Assembly: GCA_039619475.1 (NCBI GenBank)
Contig: CM077115.1
Location: 485,906,400-485,970,399, forward strand
Direction of reading: 5' to 3'
Source: Icerya purchasi
Lineage: Eukaryota > Arthropoda > Insecta > Hemiptera > Monophlebidae
Length of the DNA stretch: 64,000 nt
Within the stretch, counting starts at the first letter, position 1. Each line of letters opens with the position of its first letter. The position numbers were made by a program, and so were the translations under genes. Below, piece after piece: positions 11,373 to 23,848 of the stretch. The notes below the pieces were generated by a model. That model had not been told where the DNA came from. It did not search any database and worked only from the letters and a program-made list of their open reading frames with translations.

Positions 11373-12599
11373 ATGGTATAGAATATATACGATGTGTTTA
11401 TGAAATTTAAACGACAAGTAATACTTTTTTTTTTTTTATTCTTAAAAATTATAATACCTCAAATTTTTGCTATGTGCAGATATTCTTGTTCTGTGTAAGC
11501 TGCAGGCAGTGGCAAAATGGGGTATTACGATGCAAATTCAGAAAATGAACCGCGTAAAAAAAAATGCGTGTTTATAAAATGAATTTTGCAAATTTAAAAA
11601 CCCGCGTAAATGAATTATGAAATATGCGCATTTAAATTATGAGAAAAAAAAAACACAAAAGGAACAACAGATTATTTCGGCGAAAATAAGAAATTTCGAT
11701 AGTTTTTTTACGGGGATGATAAAAGTAGTAACAAATTTTAAAAAAGTATTCCGAAAGACAGTAAAATAGTGCAATTTCAACCATATCCTCTTTTTGAGTG
11801 TCCGTCCCTCGCAAATGAACGATCTATTTTCTACTCACAACTTCTATCGACGTCCCTGCTCCGTACTGTGTGTTCCCTTCAATTCTTTTATATTATCTAT
11901 CTCTGACCGAATTGCAATTCTTTCCTTTCCATATTGCTTCTGGGCGTAAAAGCGTTCCCCATGAAAAAAAAAAAAAAAAAAACAGAAAAAAAACGAAATT
12001 TTCCCCCTCTCGCGACGATAAAAAAGGTTGACTGAAAATTTTACAAAAAGAGAATATAAGTAAAGTGAAATTTTTATTACTCTCAAAATGCACCTTTTCT
12101 CGCCTTTGCAGAGTTATAAAGTTCTAAACAATAGCGATTGTAGCAGCAGGCTGTAGCGCTGAACGAGCAGCAGTTACAATAAAAGTAAAAAAGCCAGCAG
12201 AACAACCATCGCTATTATCTATCGTCAGTGCCTCTCGTTTATAGTTTCCTCACTATTGCTTTATGTAATAGTTTTACCGGCATCAACATTTTTAATTGTC
12301 CGTGTAATTCTTAATATTAATTTCGGTGCTCGTCTAGGATACGAGCAGCCTATAAATCAGTGGGGAACTATGTCGATTATCAGCCGACTTTAGAACCCAT
12401 TCGTATTTCGGCTAATGCCGTTTCATCGCGGACCACCGACCGAGTTAATAGCGTGTCAATTATATTGACGCCCTGCAAAATAATTTAATAATTACAATTT
12501 AAATAATTTAATAATTTTTAACAAATTACTACACACCGCTCCTCACCAGGCAAAGAAGATAAACGGAACTGCATATTTCCTCAACTTCGGTGACTATAG
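11373..12599. other. Non-coding stretch
   Basis: AT-rich with short homopolymers (A run at about 11965-11983). The open frames at 11632-12093 are translations of low-complexity sequence and were not accepted as genes. Confidence 0.5.
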
Positions 12600-13470
12600 G
12601 CGTGGGGGTTTAATTATTTCCAGCTTCGAAAGAGTGATCAAACAGTCTCAGGCCCCGTTTTTTTTCCTCCCATTCGTTGAATTTGTTGTTTAATTAACCA
12701 TTTGTTCGCAGTTTATAATCGTTAGAGTTTTGGAAAACGACACCCCTAATTTGACGGCGATATTCCACGCACCATGTGGCCCAGCTGAGCTGCCCTATTT
12801 GGTTACGCTAGCGTGACAGAGACCGTACGAGAAACAACAAAGACCGTTCGAGAAACAAAAACCGTACGTGTGACGTCGTGTAATTTAATATAGACGCGCA
12901 TGTACGTACTAATTTATAGGCAGAGAGAGACACGCGCGTGCGCGTTACCGCGCCGTTTTTGGTAGGAAAAATTTTACCGGAATTTCTTTTTCGCTTTATA
13001 ATAATGTGATTCATCAGCCCTTATTAATTATTATCGTCGGGGTTCGGCAAATTGCCCTCTCCGCCGGCTAGGTTTACCGCGTTCGTCGCCCGATGTGCAG
13101 AACGCGGCATCGACTTCGGCGACCGGGAGGGCGATAAATAATACTTCCGCGGTAAAAGCACGGCCGTGCCAGCGCATGATGGTGCGAGCACCCGCGCCGT
13201 GGATATTAATGATCTAATACACCAATTCATTTTTATTTATAAAATATAGGGCTTCCCCGCCGCCGGTCGGTCCCCCCACCCCACCGCGCGTCGTAATTTT
13301 TTTTTCTAATAATCGTAAAACGCGCATAAAACGTGTACACGCTATAGACGACGACGACACACACACACACACGGACAGACTTTCAGATGTGTGCGTGCCG
13401 GGCGGGCACATGTGTTTGCCGGCTCTCTTTTATGCTTCTTCTTCTTCTGCCGTACGGCGACGGTGATGCA

Positions 13471-13865
13471 TCAGTACAGTACCGGTCAAAATCTTGTCGT
13501 GCCGACTCGGCTTTTTAGTAGTTTTTCACGTGTGCTGTTCACAGCGTCGTCTGTCGTCGCTGGCAAGCCGTGCTTTTCTCCGACGCATTTATTCCAGTAC
13601 TGCGGAAAAATCGTATGCGATTTTTCGATTTTCCGATTTATTCTTCGAGCAGTTTCCATTAGATTTTCCGGCATTTTCAGTTTTTTTCAATTTTTTTTGT
13701 TAATAGTAATTGTGTAATAAACGAGATTAGTCTCGTTTTCGAAAATGTAACAATTCGGTTTAATTTCGGTTTGTGTTTTGTCTTTCGTTTGGTTTTTTTT
13801 CATTGTTGTTGTTGTTGTTGGGTTTTTTTCAAAAATCACATCTATTCGTCGGAGAATATGTAATA
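13471..13865 (+). promoter_or_regulatory. Possible transcription start and 5' UTR
   Basis: GCATCAGTACAG at about 13468-13479 contains TCAGT, the arthropod initiator consensus. It lies about 395 bp upstream of a candidate signal-peptide ATG, inside the GC-richest stretch of the window (about 12.6-13.6 kb). No TATA box is evident, and the downstream promoter element position is not a good match. Speculative. Confidence 0.18.
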
Positions 13866-13953
13866 ATGAAAGACGACTACTGGCTGTTTCTGCTTTACAT
13901 GCTGCTGCTGCTGATTTTTCGGATGGATTCGAGTACAGCTTCGAGGCAGGCCA
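13866..13953 (+). CDS. Candidate first coding exon encoding a signal peptide
   Basis: ATG at 13866 opens a frame with a charged start (MKDD) and a strongly hydrophobic core (YWLFLLYMLLLLIF), followed by a polar region with small residues (DSSTASRQA). This is the plan of a secretory signal peptide. After 29 codons plus one base, the sequence GGCCA|GTGAGTAC gives a near-consensus splice donor at 13954, leaving a phase-1 junction, which is common after signal exons of secreted and cell-surface proteins. The frame is open for about 90 bases upstream as well, so the start is inferred. No downstream exon was found in the window. Product unknown. A chance hydrophobic frame followed by a GTGAGT cannot be excluded. 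Confidence 0.35.
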
Positions 13954-14129
13954 GTGAGTACAGATTTTTTCTTAATTCCTCGTGTCTCGACTATCGTTTA
14001 TACGTACCATATACCGGCCGGTGGTCTATAGTAGAACTTTGTTCCAAGACTCACTCGATAGCTGAAATACGTTCAAAGCCCGTATATACGCAAAAATATT
14101 TTCACCTGATTTCAAGTGTCCTCGTGTAA

Positions 14130-16720
14130 AGGGCCGGCAAATAATTATCAAAATTGCGTTCATTCAAATCTATCCACTCCTGTAAAGGCGTCGCCAGTCC
14201 CCGATCGGCGGTTCTCGGGCACTAAAAGCCTCCTCTAAGATGATTTGCACTGCGCGCGCAACCTGCGTTATTTCGCTTGACTAAATTTTTGAATATCCGT
14301 TCACCAGATTTTTAGATTCATTTTCTCTAGAAACGACGATTTGAAAAATTAGAAGAACCATTTTCTTCCGTGTAAAAAAGGACGTTTCTGAATTAAGCGA
14401 GGTGACTATTTGTTGTACTTGTTAAATTTTTTCCAGCTTCTTAGTTATGCGCGTCCAGGGTCCGACTGAAGAAATGCTCAAAATAATTTAGCGAGAACGG
14501 GGAAAAAACCAGAACCAATTCCTTTTCCACGAAGACTGTGAAGAAAGAGAAAAAGAAGTGTTTATCGGAAAATTCAATTACGGCGACGTTGTGTAGAATG
14601 ATTTGGAGGAGAAAGACATTTCTAATAGAATGGAGAGGCAACGTAGAGCGAAGTTGGAAGAACCATCAGTGGGAATGGATGGCATAAATCGAAGGAGACC
14701 AATACAGAGATTGAGCGATAAAACGGTGGAGTTTAATAAGAAGAAAACCGCTGTTCAGAAAAGCACGCGTGGAGGAAGAAACATACGTTTAAATACTAAT
14801 GCGGAAAAGTCGTCGGATTTACACAAGGTAGCAAATTGAAATCGATTTGAGGTTATCTAGACGGGATCGAACGGTAGCGAATATTACGCGGTCGGGTTTT
14901 TTTGAAAGAAAAAGCACAATAGTCGTCGAGAATAGAACGGATAAAAGACTTGTAGAACATATAAGTAAAATGTTACGGAGTTTAACTGGTTTTCGCGGAG
15001 GATAACTACTGAAGATGATTAATGAATCTGAATGTGAGCATAATTTGTTTCTAGCCGATGTACCCATTTGCGGTAGTTTCGAATCAATTTTTTTAATTTG
15101 TGAAAATTCGTTGTTTTTTTTCATTTTTTCAACTAAATGAAATAATTCAAAGAACAGAGGCCAAAAAGAAAAAAATCTAACGCAATTCCGGCTAATGAAA
15201 TTCATCGTCTAATTTTCACTAATTTATCGATGTTGCCATTTCCTGACTAGATGCCAAAACAGGACGTTGCTACACCGATAAACGTTCCCTTCCATCGTTC
15301 GCGTGAATCGAATAATTATTCAAGTTACACAATTTCTGATTCATACCCCATTATTTAACGGAATTCCCCCTCATACTGATAATAATTTCTCTAAAGTGTA
15401 ACGAACGATCGAAAACGGATCAACTCGAATCTTAAAATTAGTCACGATAATAATGAATCTTACAATTGGTTTAAAATTAGTTCGTATTTCATTTAAAAAT
15501 CGAGCGGAATTTATTTTTCAATGTTGCAAAGAGACCGGGAAAAGAAAAATTTGTCCGCACTTATTAATAATGAATTTAAATATTACACCCAATTCAGACA
15601 CTTACTGCTTCTGCCATCTACGGCACTTGAGAGAATCATCGTCAGTCAGCTTTTCATTTCAAAAAAGCACTTTTAGAAATTTTGTGAAACGCACGAATGG
15701 CGGCAAAAGTACCTATACATTTTCTTAGACCTAAAATGGCAAAATTTTTCCCGCAAATATTAACCTCCAATGCCTTAACAATCATTAAAGCATAAGATAC
15801 TGTAAAAAAAAAAAAAATTAAATTATCTGTCGTGTTATCGCAATTGAAAACTAAAAAGGTTAAAAATAACGATAAAAGATTATCGTAACGGATAAGGATA
15901 AATATACTTCTAGGTTTTAAGTAAAGTAATTAAGCATGAAATAAAATCTTTCGAGTTTAATCAGAAAAAAATTAACAAGGGAGAATATGGGGGGAGGGGG
16001 GCATTCACAATAAAGTGCTTAAAAATCTATTTACCAATTAAAAGGAAAAATTTTGAATGGAACTATAATAAAACTAAATTTAAGTATGAAGTTTTTTTTA
16101 GCGCAAAAAGAATTTTACGTCGGTCACAACCAGATAAATGGAATTAACTAATATATATGAGATTCGTCTAAAGTAAACAAAGGAAAACGGTAAATGTACG
16201 TTGGTGAGTCACAGCGAAGCGGAGACGCTGTGTTAATGGTTCACAAGACAGGCTCAAATAGCGGTGGATAGCTAAGATCTATGTCTAAAAATCAGCGTTG
16301 TGGGTTACAATGTCCTTGCGTAAATTTAAACTTTTAGTATTAAATTAATTTAGCCAAGCCGTAATGATGATAAACACTATTAATAATAAAAATAATAATA
16401 GGTAAAAAAACATCGGCCAAGAGAAGTTCGCGGGGGGATGGATCTAATAATTTCAAAGATATATGATTAGTTTTACCGCAGAGTCGATCCTCTGTGCAAA
16501 ATTATTAATAGGCAGTAATATGAAGAAAATTTTTTAATCAAAAAAATCCAATCAATTGTTATTCATGGTATAAAAATTCTTTAAAAAAATATATATTTTC
16601 AAACCACATGACCCATTAATAAAATCTAAAGATAGGTTCTAAATAAATGATTTATTATTTAATGGAGAAAAATTACTTAAGTGATTAAAATAATCTAGGT
16701 AATACTTTTTTTTTCTTATA
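14130..16720. other. Non-coding stretch; possible intron
   Basis: The frame at 14603-14839 is Lys/Arg-rich and ends just after AAG|GTAGCA, but it has no recognisable domain and no strong acceptor in front. A short hairpin (CACAGCG/CGCTGTG) lies at 16208-16230. Nothing else was recognised. Confidence 0.4.
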
Positions 16721-16724
16721 GCGA

Positions 16725-16760
16725 TGTATATACACACATACCTATATATCTATATCTATC

Positions 16761-16839
<79 letters not shown>

Positions 16840-16866
16840 GTATGTATATATATGGATAGATAGATG
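16725..16866. repeat. Compound (TA)n / (TATG)n / (TAGA)n microsatellite
   Basis: Long TA runs interrupted by TATG, then five TATG units, then GATAGATAGATG. The Tyr/Ile repeat reading frames on both strands come only from this repeat. Confidence 0.95.
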
Positions 16867-19200
16867 TCCAAGACACACACTTTTAATTCCGCTGAAACAG
16901 TTACGATTAAAAACGTTTTCAATCACTTCAAAACAAAATTCAGTAATATAAATGATCCAAATGGTGAACAATCAGGCATTGAAGTGTTACATTTGAGAAG
17001 TAAGAGGCATAATAAAAAAATGTGTGCAGGTAGGGGTATAGAATGTTCTCTTGTAACTTTTTCGCTCGGAATTTTCAGGAAATATTGAAATACAAGATTA
17101 GTATCTCATCAAAGTTTTAGTTCTAGTTTTCGTTCTTTAGATTTTGGTTTCGGCTAGAAGGTTAAAAATACACATAATTTCGATTATAATTTCGACTAAA
17201 ATACAAAAAAAGCTAAAATAATATAAATTCTAATACCGAGTCGATAAGTTAAAGAAAAGTCAATATTTCTAATCGGCATTTAGAAATTTAATCTCCCCTG
17301 AACATTAATCCCTTACATTTCTGCTCTTGACGTACACGTTTACTCAATAGGCTTTCCAGAAGAACTTGGTGATGACTTTTCATACGGAATTGGAAGTCTT
17401 AATTAATTTTATTGTCCGAAACAATGAAAAAGAACGATTCGCAAAATTATACTTTTGCACGTAAAACTGGAGATTTAATAATGCGAGAATAGAGAACGGT
17501 GACGGCGTATGGCATTACGGTAGGAACCATTAACAAACAGAACGGTTCGTCGAATGACTTTATGTTAGCCACACTTTTTTTCTCTTTTGAAACAGAGCAT
17601 TAATTTTTATCTGTAGCCATTGTCGTATACTACTGTACTTTAAAATTTTACAGTTCACCTAATAATGGTTTTCGTTAAGTTGTCTGATGGTAGACTTTTT
17701 TTACATAAACTTTCTTTGACATTAACTACAATTACTGAAATGTTTTAATTAAAACAAGACGATTCAAATGTAAACTTTAGTACCACGTCTGAATATGAAT
17801 AGGTAGATGCTACGTTGCTTAAGGAATCAAATGAATTTAGATACAGAATGAAAATAAAGAAACAAGAAAGAAATAACATAAATCATGAACGGCGAATTGT
17901 TCAGCCGTCCTGTCAAACGAAGGAACTAAACATTAAAGAGACATATTCAAAGTGAGGGGCATACAAACGGTTGTTGAGAGGACCAGTTTTAAACGATCTA
18001 AAACGGAGAAAACATGATTACCAAATGCAAATCGTTCAAAGTGAAAACATTAAATTACAGATTGGGCGAAATTTAAAGGAATCGATAAGGTAAAATTCTT
18101 TCTTAATAAGTTTCATAGAGGCTAGAAAGCAAAGAAGAGTAGATCAGTTTTGGCAAAGTATGTACTAAGGAGCGCTATCAGAGAAGAACTCTTATTGAGC
18201 CACATGATTGGATTTGATAAGATTCCACAGCTTTCTGTGCCCTCCGGTCGACGAGGCACATTTCGCAAAAGATCTGTTTAGCAGATGTTTCTATAGTCTC
18301 CGTCTATCTTGCAGCGGCATGGCATCCAGTTATTCCGTTTACCTTTTTTTCCAAAACTGATGCTATTTCGATCTTTCTTTTTATTATGCCGACGAAACAT
18401 TTCAGGATAATTTTCGATTTACGCTAAACTTATGCTTGTCCGTTTTGCCTACTGGCCAGGCGTTCAGGTGGCTGGCCTCAATCACTACTTCGTTATCAGC
18501 TTTCTGAAGAATTTCGATTTTAGTAGCATTTGTACCGATTTCAAAATCCTTTTTAATGTCATTATTTTTTCTTATTTCATTCAACCGCTACACTCGGCGC
18601 ACTTATATCTGACATCGTATTTCTCTGCCTGCGATTCGTTCCAGCTGTGTACAGTTTTTATTTTCTTTTCCCTTTGCAATAAAGCTTTTGTCGGAAGATA
18701 TTATGTTCAATTAAAGTATGTGATTAAAGAACATAGTTTCTCGAAATAAAAGCACCATACCGATCTTGTAATTCATTCGAGGAAAAGTGTTAAAAAGTCG
18801 CACGCAAAAATACAATTTTATGATTTATAATTTTTTCGCGAATAAAACGCTGAAATACTTCATACGGTATCTTGTGATCTGCCCACTAAAAAAAAATTTA
18901 AGTTCATATTGTTTATCAAACGCGGTGCAAAGTTAAAATATTGGTAATCACAAAATAATAAATTTTTAACGAAAAAATTAATAAAATAATAAAACTTTTT
19001 TTTTTCTAAATACGAAACTAGTCGTATTTTCAGGAAACAGGTAGAAACACTTTAACCTATTTTAAACGGAACATAGGATTATTAAATGATGAAGAGCAGA
19101 TATTTAACATAAAATAAGTTTAAACAAGAAACGGAAAAATGTAGATACATAATGTTGGTCTATGGATGAGTAAGCAGTAAGATAGTACCAAACATTTAAA
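16867..19200. other. Non-coding stretch, nothing recognised
   Basis: Unique-looking AT-rich sequence. The minus-strand frame at 18402-18584 has unbiased composition but matches no family I can name. Confidence 0.45.
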
Positions 19201-19240
19201 ATGTTATATTATTATATATTATTATATATATTATATATAT

Positions 19241-19279
<39 letters not shown>

Positions 19280-19290
19280 TATATATATGA
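19201..19290. repeat. TA-rich microsatellite
   Basis: Imperfect TTATATA units grading into a pure TA run. Confidence 0.9.
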
Positions 19291-20586
19291 AGAAGAAATG
19301 AAACTAGTTTTTAGTAGTATGAAATAAAATCACCTTAGGCGACTACTGAACTTTTATGAGAAAATTGATAGCTACGAAAACTACGAAGAGCAGTTTTCGG
19401 ATATAGGAATTGCTATTCGAATTATCGGATGTTCCATAAGCCCCGTGAAAAAGCTAAATTTTCCAAGTTACCACATTATTTCGTATCGCTTAATCTTTAC
19501 CAAAAAATTAAATTCACGGCTTCGTTGAAACCAAAATTTACCTCTTCAATTAGGATGGTTTTGCCAACGGTAGAGCTGTATTTATTTGATTGACTGTTAA
19601 GCGGCTTCGGTGATGTGGTTCAAAAGTACTTAAGAATTGTCATTTTACATTAAAATTGAAGTGAACCTAGGATTGTTCAGGTCTGACTGGAAAAAAGAAA
19701 ATTTTAATTACGCGCCATGCAGCAATAGTAATAATAGCAATGAGATCAAATTAAATCAGCGCAATCACGATGCGCAGTGGTATAGAAATCAGTGCGATAA
19801 TAGATATAATTATTTACCTGAACTGTGAAATAATAAAATGAAAAGATAAATATAAACAAATAGCGAGAATTAAAGAATAAAGGCCTATTTAAATTTTATT
19901 CTTTTCAATTTTTTCAATTTTTTTTCTCCTGATTTTAGATATCATTTTACTTTATGTTCCATTTTCAACTTTTCTTCTTTCTTCTGTTCACGCTACTCTG
20001 CTTCTTCTTCTTCTTCTTTTTTTTTTTTTTTTTCGTAACTCGATAAAATACCAACCTATTCCACAAATGTTATCCGAGCGGACATAGTTCATCCGACTAT
20101 CAGACCAACAGTCACCGTTCGTAGACGCTGACATCTTCAGCTGCGGTGTAACGTACTAAAAAGGATACAATAAGCGTAGCAATAATAATTAAAAAATATT
20201 TTAATAGTCGAGGATGTATATAGTACATAATAAATAAAATATCGACAATAATTGTGGTAATTCACTAGGGTTTAATGGAAATAATTAATAATGTACAGCA
20301 CAAGAATTAGGGGGGTGTGAATGAATAGCGATTGAATTCTGTAGGAAAAAAACATAATGATGTGTGCCTCAGATAGCTCACCATTGAATGCGAACTAAAG
20401 ACAACTTTCATCATAACCCTGAAATCGTAATTTTTTTTTTTTTTTTTTTTTGAGAAATGGAGGGATCAATTAAGGATCTTAATGGTGTTTCATTCGAGTA
20501 GAACGCGGCTCGAATTATACTATTGAGAGTACCAACAAATTTCATTTGCGCTCGGTGTATGGTTGACGCAAAGCCGGTTAGAAAAT
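19291..20586. other. Non-coding stretch
   Basis: It includes a polypyrimidine run near 20004-20033 and a T22 tract at about 20430-20451. No gene recognised. Confidence 0.5.
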
Positions 20587-20600
20587 TTGTACACCGCAAT

Positions 20601-20745
20601 GTCAAAATTCCAGAAAATTCCAGATAATTCCAAACAATTCTGAAAAATTCCAAACAATTCCAAACAATTCTGAAAAATTCCAAACAATTCCAAACAATTC
20701 CAAACAGTTCCAGACAATTCCAAACAATTCCAGACAATTTCAAGA
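20601..20745. repeat. 10-bp minisatellite (CAATTCCAAA)
   Basis: About 14 units of CAATTCCAAA with variants (GAAAAATTCC, CAGACAATTC). The array is flanked by near-identical direct repeats TTTGTACACCGCAA (about 20587) and TTTGTACACCACAA (about 20748). The WNCLELFGIV-like peptide on the minus strand is a translation of the repeat. Confidence 0.92.
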
Positions 20746-21062
20746 GTTTGTACACCACAATTCCACGTCAGTTTACCCTTTGTGTTGACGAGCCGGCAAA
20801 AAAAATGAGTACCTTCAGCCAGAACCAGATAGAGGAAAGTCTCTGCGATCCTTTTATAATGTCGCGAAAGGGAATATCAAGCTAGCTACTAAACGGCCGT
20901 GAAAAATCGATGACTGTTTTTTTTGTTTTTTATAGTTTTTCTTATTACCAAAAAAAAAAATTAAACAAGAGAATTTTTGTAGTAAAACATCCGTATAAAT
21001 AATTTAAAGTTTCCGAAACATTTTACTTTATTTGAGAGAAACGATTTTAATTATCAGCCAAT

Positions 21063-21140
21063 AAAAATGGAACATTTTATAAAGTATGGAATATTTCATA
21101 AAGTATGGAATATTTCATAAAGTATGGAATATTTTATAAA
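21063..21140. repeat. 19-bp tandem repeat
   Basis: Three near-perfect units of AAAGTATGGAATATTTCAT (21081-21137), preceded by one diverged unit. Confidence 0.9.
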
Positions 21141-22262
21141 AAACCATCCGTTTGAATACGCAAATTCGACATTGTAAAAGTACACCAGTAGTCCATTAAA
21201 TCTACTTCAATGAAACTATGCCGTGTGTTTGCGCGCTATAGCTGGATTTTTCCATCTTGTAATTTTTTCTCAATTTTCTTTAAATTAAAAAGTACACGCG
21301 AATTATTTAACCGATTCATTATGAATCAGGCACCCGCAAAGCTCCACGAATCGCGGAACCTGCCACGGGATTGAATCGACTTCAACATTAGAAATAATGG
21401 ACACGATGCAGATCGCAGGAATAGTCGGAAAAAATGTTATATCACGTTTTTATTGTTATTATTATTACGGATAAATTCCCATCATAGAGCGATAGATAAC
21501 AAAAGTGTATAGTAAAGCCTGACTGGCAAATTCAAATGAAATTAAAAAGAATACTTATTACAACGCAATTAACAGTGTTTAATTTCTTCATTTCAGACCA
21601 GAGAAGGAAATTTAAAAGCAATTTCAATTGATACGAGGTAGGAAAAAGCTGAAAGTAACAGAACGGGCCTTAGGAAAAGAAAATAATGAACGTAATAAGG
21701 AGTACCGCGTTAAATTACGAGAAATTGAAAACTTGTGCCCGGGTTAAAAAATATGGAAATATTCATATTTCGAAGAACTGGAGTTATGTAGAATTAAACA
21801 TATGTATATTATTAACCCAGACATGTTCATCCGAAAAGGAGAAAAAAAAGACACATAATACGAGATTTATTAACGAGCGATAAAGTGAAAATTAATGATG
21901 TTCAATGAAATCGTCGTCGCGTGCCTAATCAGCGAAGGGGATGGCCAGTATAGTGGAAATGTGTAATTGGTCTGGACGTGTTCAGACGACGAGCCCGGCC
22001 AATAAAGTTTGGGCGACTCATTTTCTTATCACGAAGCAACTTGTTCCCTCATTCGAGCTAGCCGATTAGCCGAAAAATTTCATTCGAAGGAAAATACTTT
22101 CATAAAAACCTCGTGCCCTCTATTGAACGCGTGCCGATGTAAATTATCGGTTTAGCCCGATTAATTGCGATACTTTTAATGTAACGTTTTCACGCAAGCG
22201 CGTTACAGTCGAAAAATTCACAACTCCGCTGATAGAGTGGAAGAACGCCTTCCGAAATCGCG
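21141..22262. other. Non-coding stretch
   Basis: CG dinucleotides are frequent from about 21900 to 22260. No exon or repeat family was recognised. Confidence 0.45.
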
Positions 22263-22266
22263 TACA

Positions 22267-22297
<31 letters not shown>

Positions 22298-22298
22298 G
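22263..22298. repeat. (CA)n microsatellite
   Basis: ACACAAACACAC... runs almost uninterrupted to CACGGG. Confidence 0.95.
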
Positions 22299-23383
22299 GG
22301 TACAACACATGTATGCATTAGCGAAATTAGTAAATTGCCCGGAGCGCCATGTTCAAGATAGAGTCTTTTAATGCCGGCGCAATAACAACTTTTTAAGTTG
22401 ACACTTTTTGCTGACGACCTGAAACTCGTTGTTATAGGCGCTGCTACACTAGTTGCTGAGTTTTCCGCTGAACTTTCGCAGCCTTACACATTAATTTTCC
22501 GACTCATTTGCTCAACTTTTCAACGGCGAGTGCATAAGCTTATTAAACACGCGCGTACACACTTGAACCGCGCCCGCTATATAATACGGCTACAACGATT
22601 ATTTGAAGACGGTATGAATAAGTACGGAAAATTAACTGCTCGTTAACGGAGGTGGAACGGAAATGGCTCCGGTTGTTTTTGTGCCTTAAATGTTCCGTGG
22701 GCGTACCAGAACGATCATTGTCAAAAGAAAAGCCGGTTTAATAATTTAAAAGCGTTCCTTCGATGCAGGAACGGTTATTATTATTCGGTGAACTTGATGA
22801 AGGTTTAAATCTTTTTTCCGGGAAACATTTCAAACCGAAATTAATCTCCTCTAGCAGACGTTCTTGCAAAACCATTTGCAGAGCGGACTGACACTTTTTC
22901 GTGCGTACGCGTCAAATTCGAAACTGATTGCTGATTTCACTTGCCGACTAATCAGACGTCAAACTGTTAAGCGGATGTTGATAGAGAGTTGTTTTAATAC
23001 GTTTTACAGTATGGGGCACATGAGGGTCGTCTCCCTCTGAAAATTTGAAAAAAATTAAATGCACCTATTGAATTGCCGCCTTTAATAATACCGTTTTTGA
23101 CACGTACGTGTCATGACGGGGGTCAGGCAAAAAACTGCGTCACGCGTTCTTGAATTATGTTTTGTTTTTCGTTTTTCGTTTTTTTTTTTTTTTTTTTTTG
23201 AAAACGGCGATATAACGTGATTAAATAAATTACTAATAGGATTCATTTAAAGAGTTAAGATGATACAGTTCCGGCTTTTTTCCTTTATTCTAAGTTATAA
23301 TTAGGCATATGTCTAATAGTTAAGATAGAAGTAAACTCTTATCCACTGTCGTCTTTTATTTCATATAATTATTGCACAGGGGG
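22299..23383. other. Non-coding stretch with an isolated FADDLKL frame
   Basis: The plus-strand frame 22398-22646 begins MTLFADDLKLVV, which resembles the RT catalytic motif of Jockey-type LINEs. None of the flanking RT blocks can be found, so I do not call a pseudogene. A T21 tract lies at 23179-23199. Confidence 0.35.
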
Positions 23384-23552
23384 TAGGTAAAGTAAGTCTC
23401 TTATATATCCGCCCTTAGTAAGGCATCGTGGATTGTGAAATTAAACTTTTTTCAATATATTCCAACGGCAATAATAAATGTAGCGGAACCAGTTCGTTAC
23501 TAACCTGAGATCCGCCCTTACTTGTTCTAGACTTCTCTGGTACATAATTATT
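23384..23552 (-). mobile_element. SINE-I copy 4 (minus strand, truncated and rearranged)
   Basis: The reverse complement contains TAATTATGTACCAGAGAAGTCT, AAGGGCGGATCTCAG, GAACTGGTTC, TTTCACAATCCACGATGCC and GAGACTTACTTTACC. These match the SINE-I body in order. The tRNA-like head is missing, and the GGGCGGAT block appears twice. Confidence 0.68.
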
Positions 23553-23554
23553 AC

Positions 23555-23801
23555 TGATCCTCTCTATTTATATGCGGCATATCCTTTTTGAACGCCTTGC
23601 TCTTTTTTTCCTCAGTGCTCTCATCTATACGCCGAACTTTTGGCGTTGGATCTTCCTACCCCTTTCAATGCTTCCATTATCCTTTTCTTCCCATCTTCAG
23701 CCGTTCTCCTTCTTTCCTTTATACTTTCTATCTCCGATCGCCTCAGAATCTGAGTAGGTGATCTAAGTCCATGTAGTTGGGTCAGTGTTAACATCGAGCT
23801 C

Positions 23802-23845
<44 letters not shown>
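23555..23845 (+). pseudogene. I/Jockey-like LINE 3' end with A40 tail
   Basis: The frame 23572-23757 starts RHILFERLALFF, equivalent to the Cys/His-type NHVLFE motif of the LINE at 9.0-10.7 kb and to NHVFFECF at 42.0 kb. About 50 residues of family-like C-terminus and a stop follow, then a pure 40-A tail at 23806-23845. Only the 3' end was inserted. The long uninterrupted A tail suggests a young insertion, although A tracts can also re-expand. Confidence 0.6.

Positions 23846-23848
<3 letters not shown>

Noticed and set aside
12600..13460. Coding exon in the CG-rich patch
   Set aside because: Frames on both strands are short and show no domain. The patch is better explained as a promoter-proximal or unmethylated region.
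16716..16971. Open frames rich in Tyr/Ile on both strands
   Set aside because: They are translations of the TA/TATG microsatellite. The non-repeat parts match nothing.
20411..20758. Long minus-strand frame with WNCLELFGIV repeats
   Set aside because: A 10-bp repeat read in three frames gives a periodic peptide. No start or gene context.
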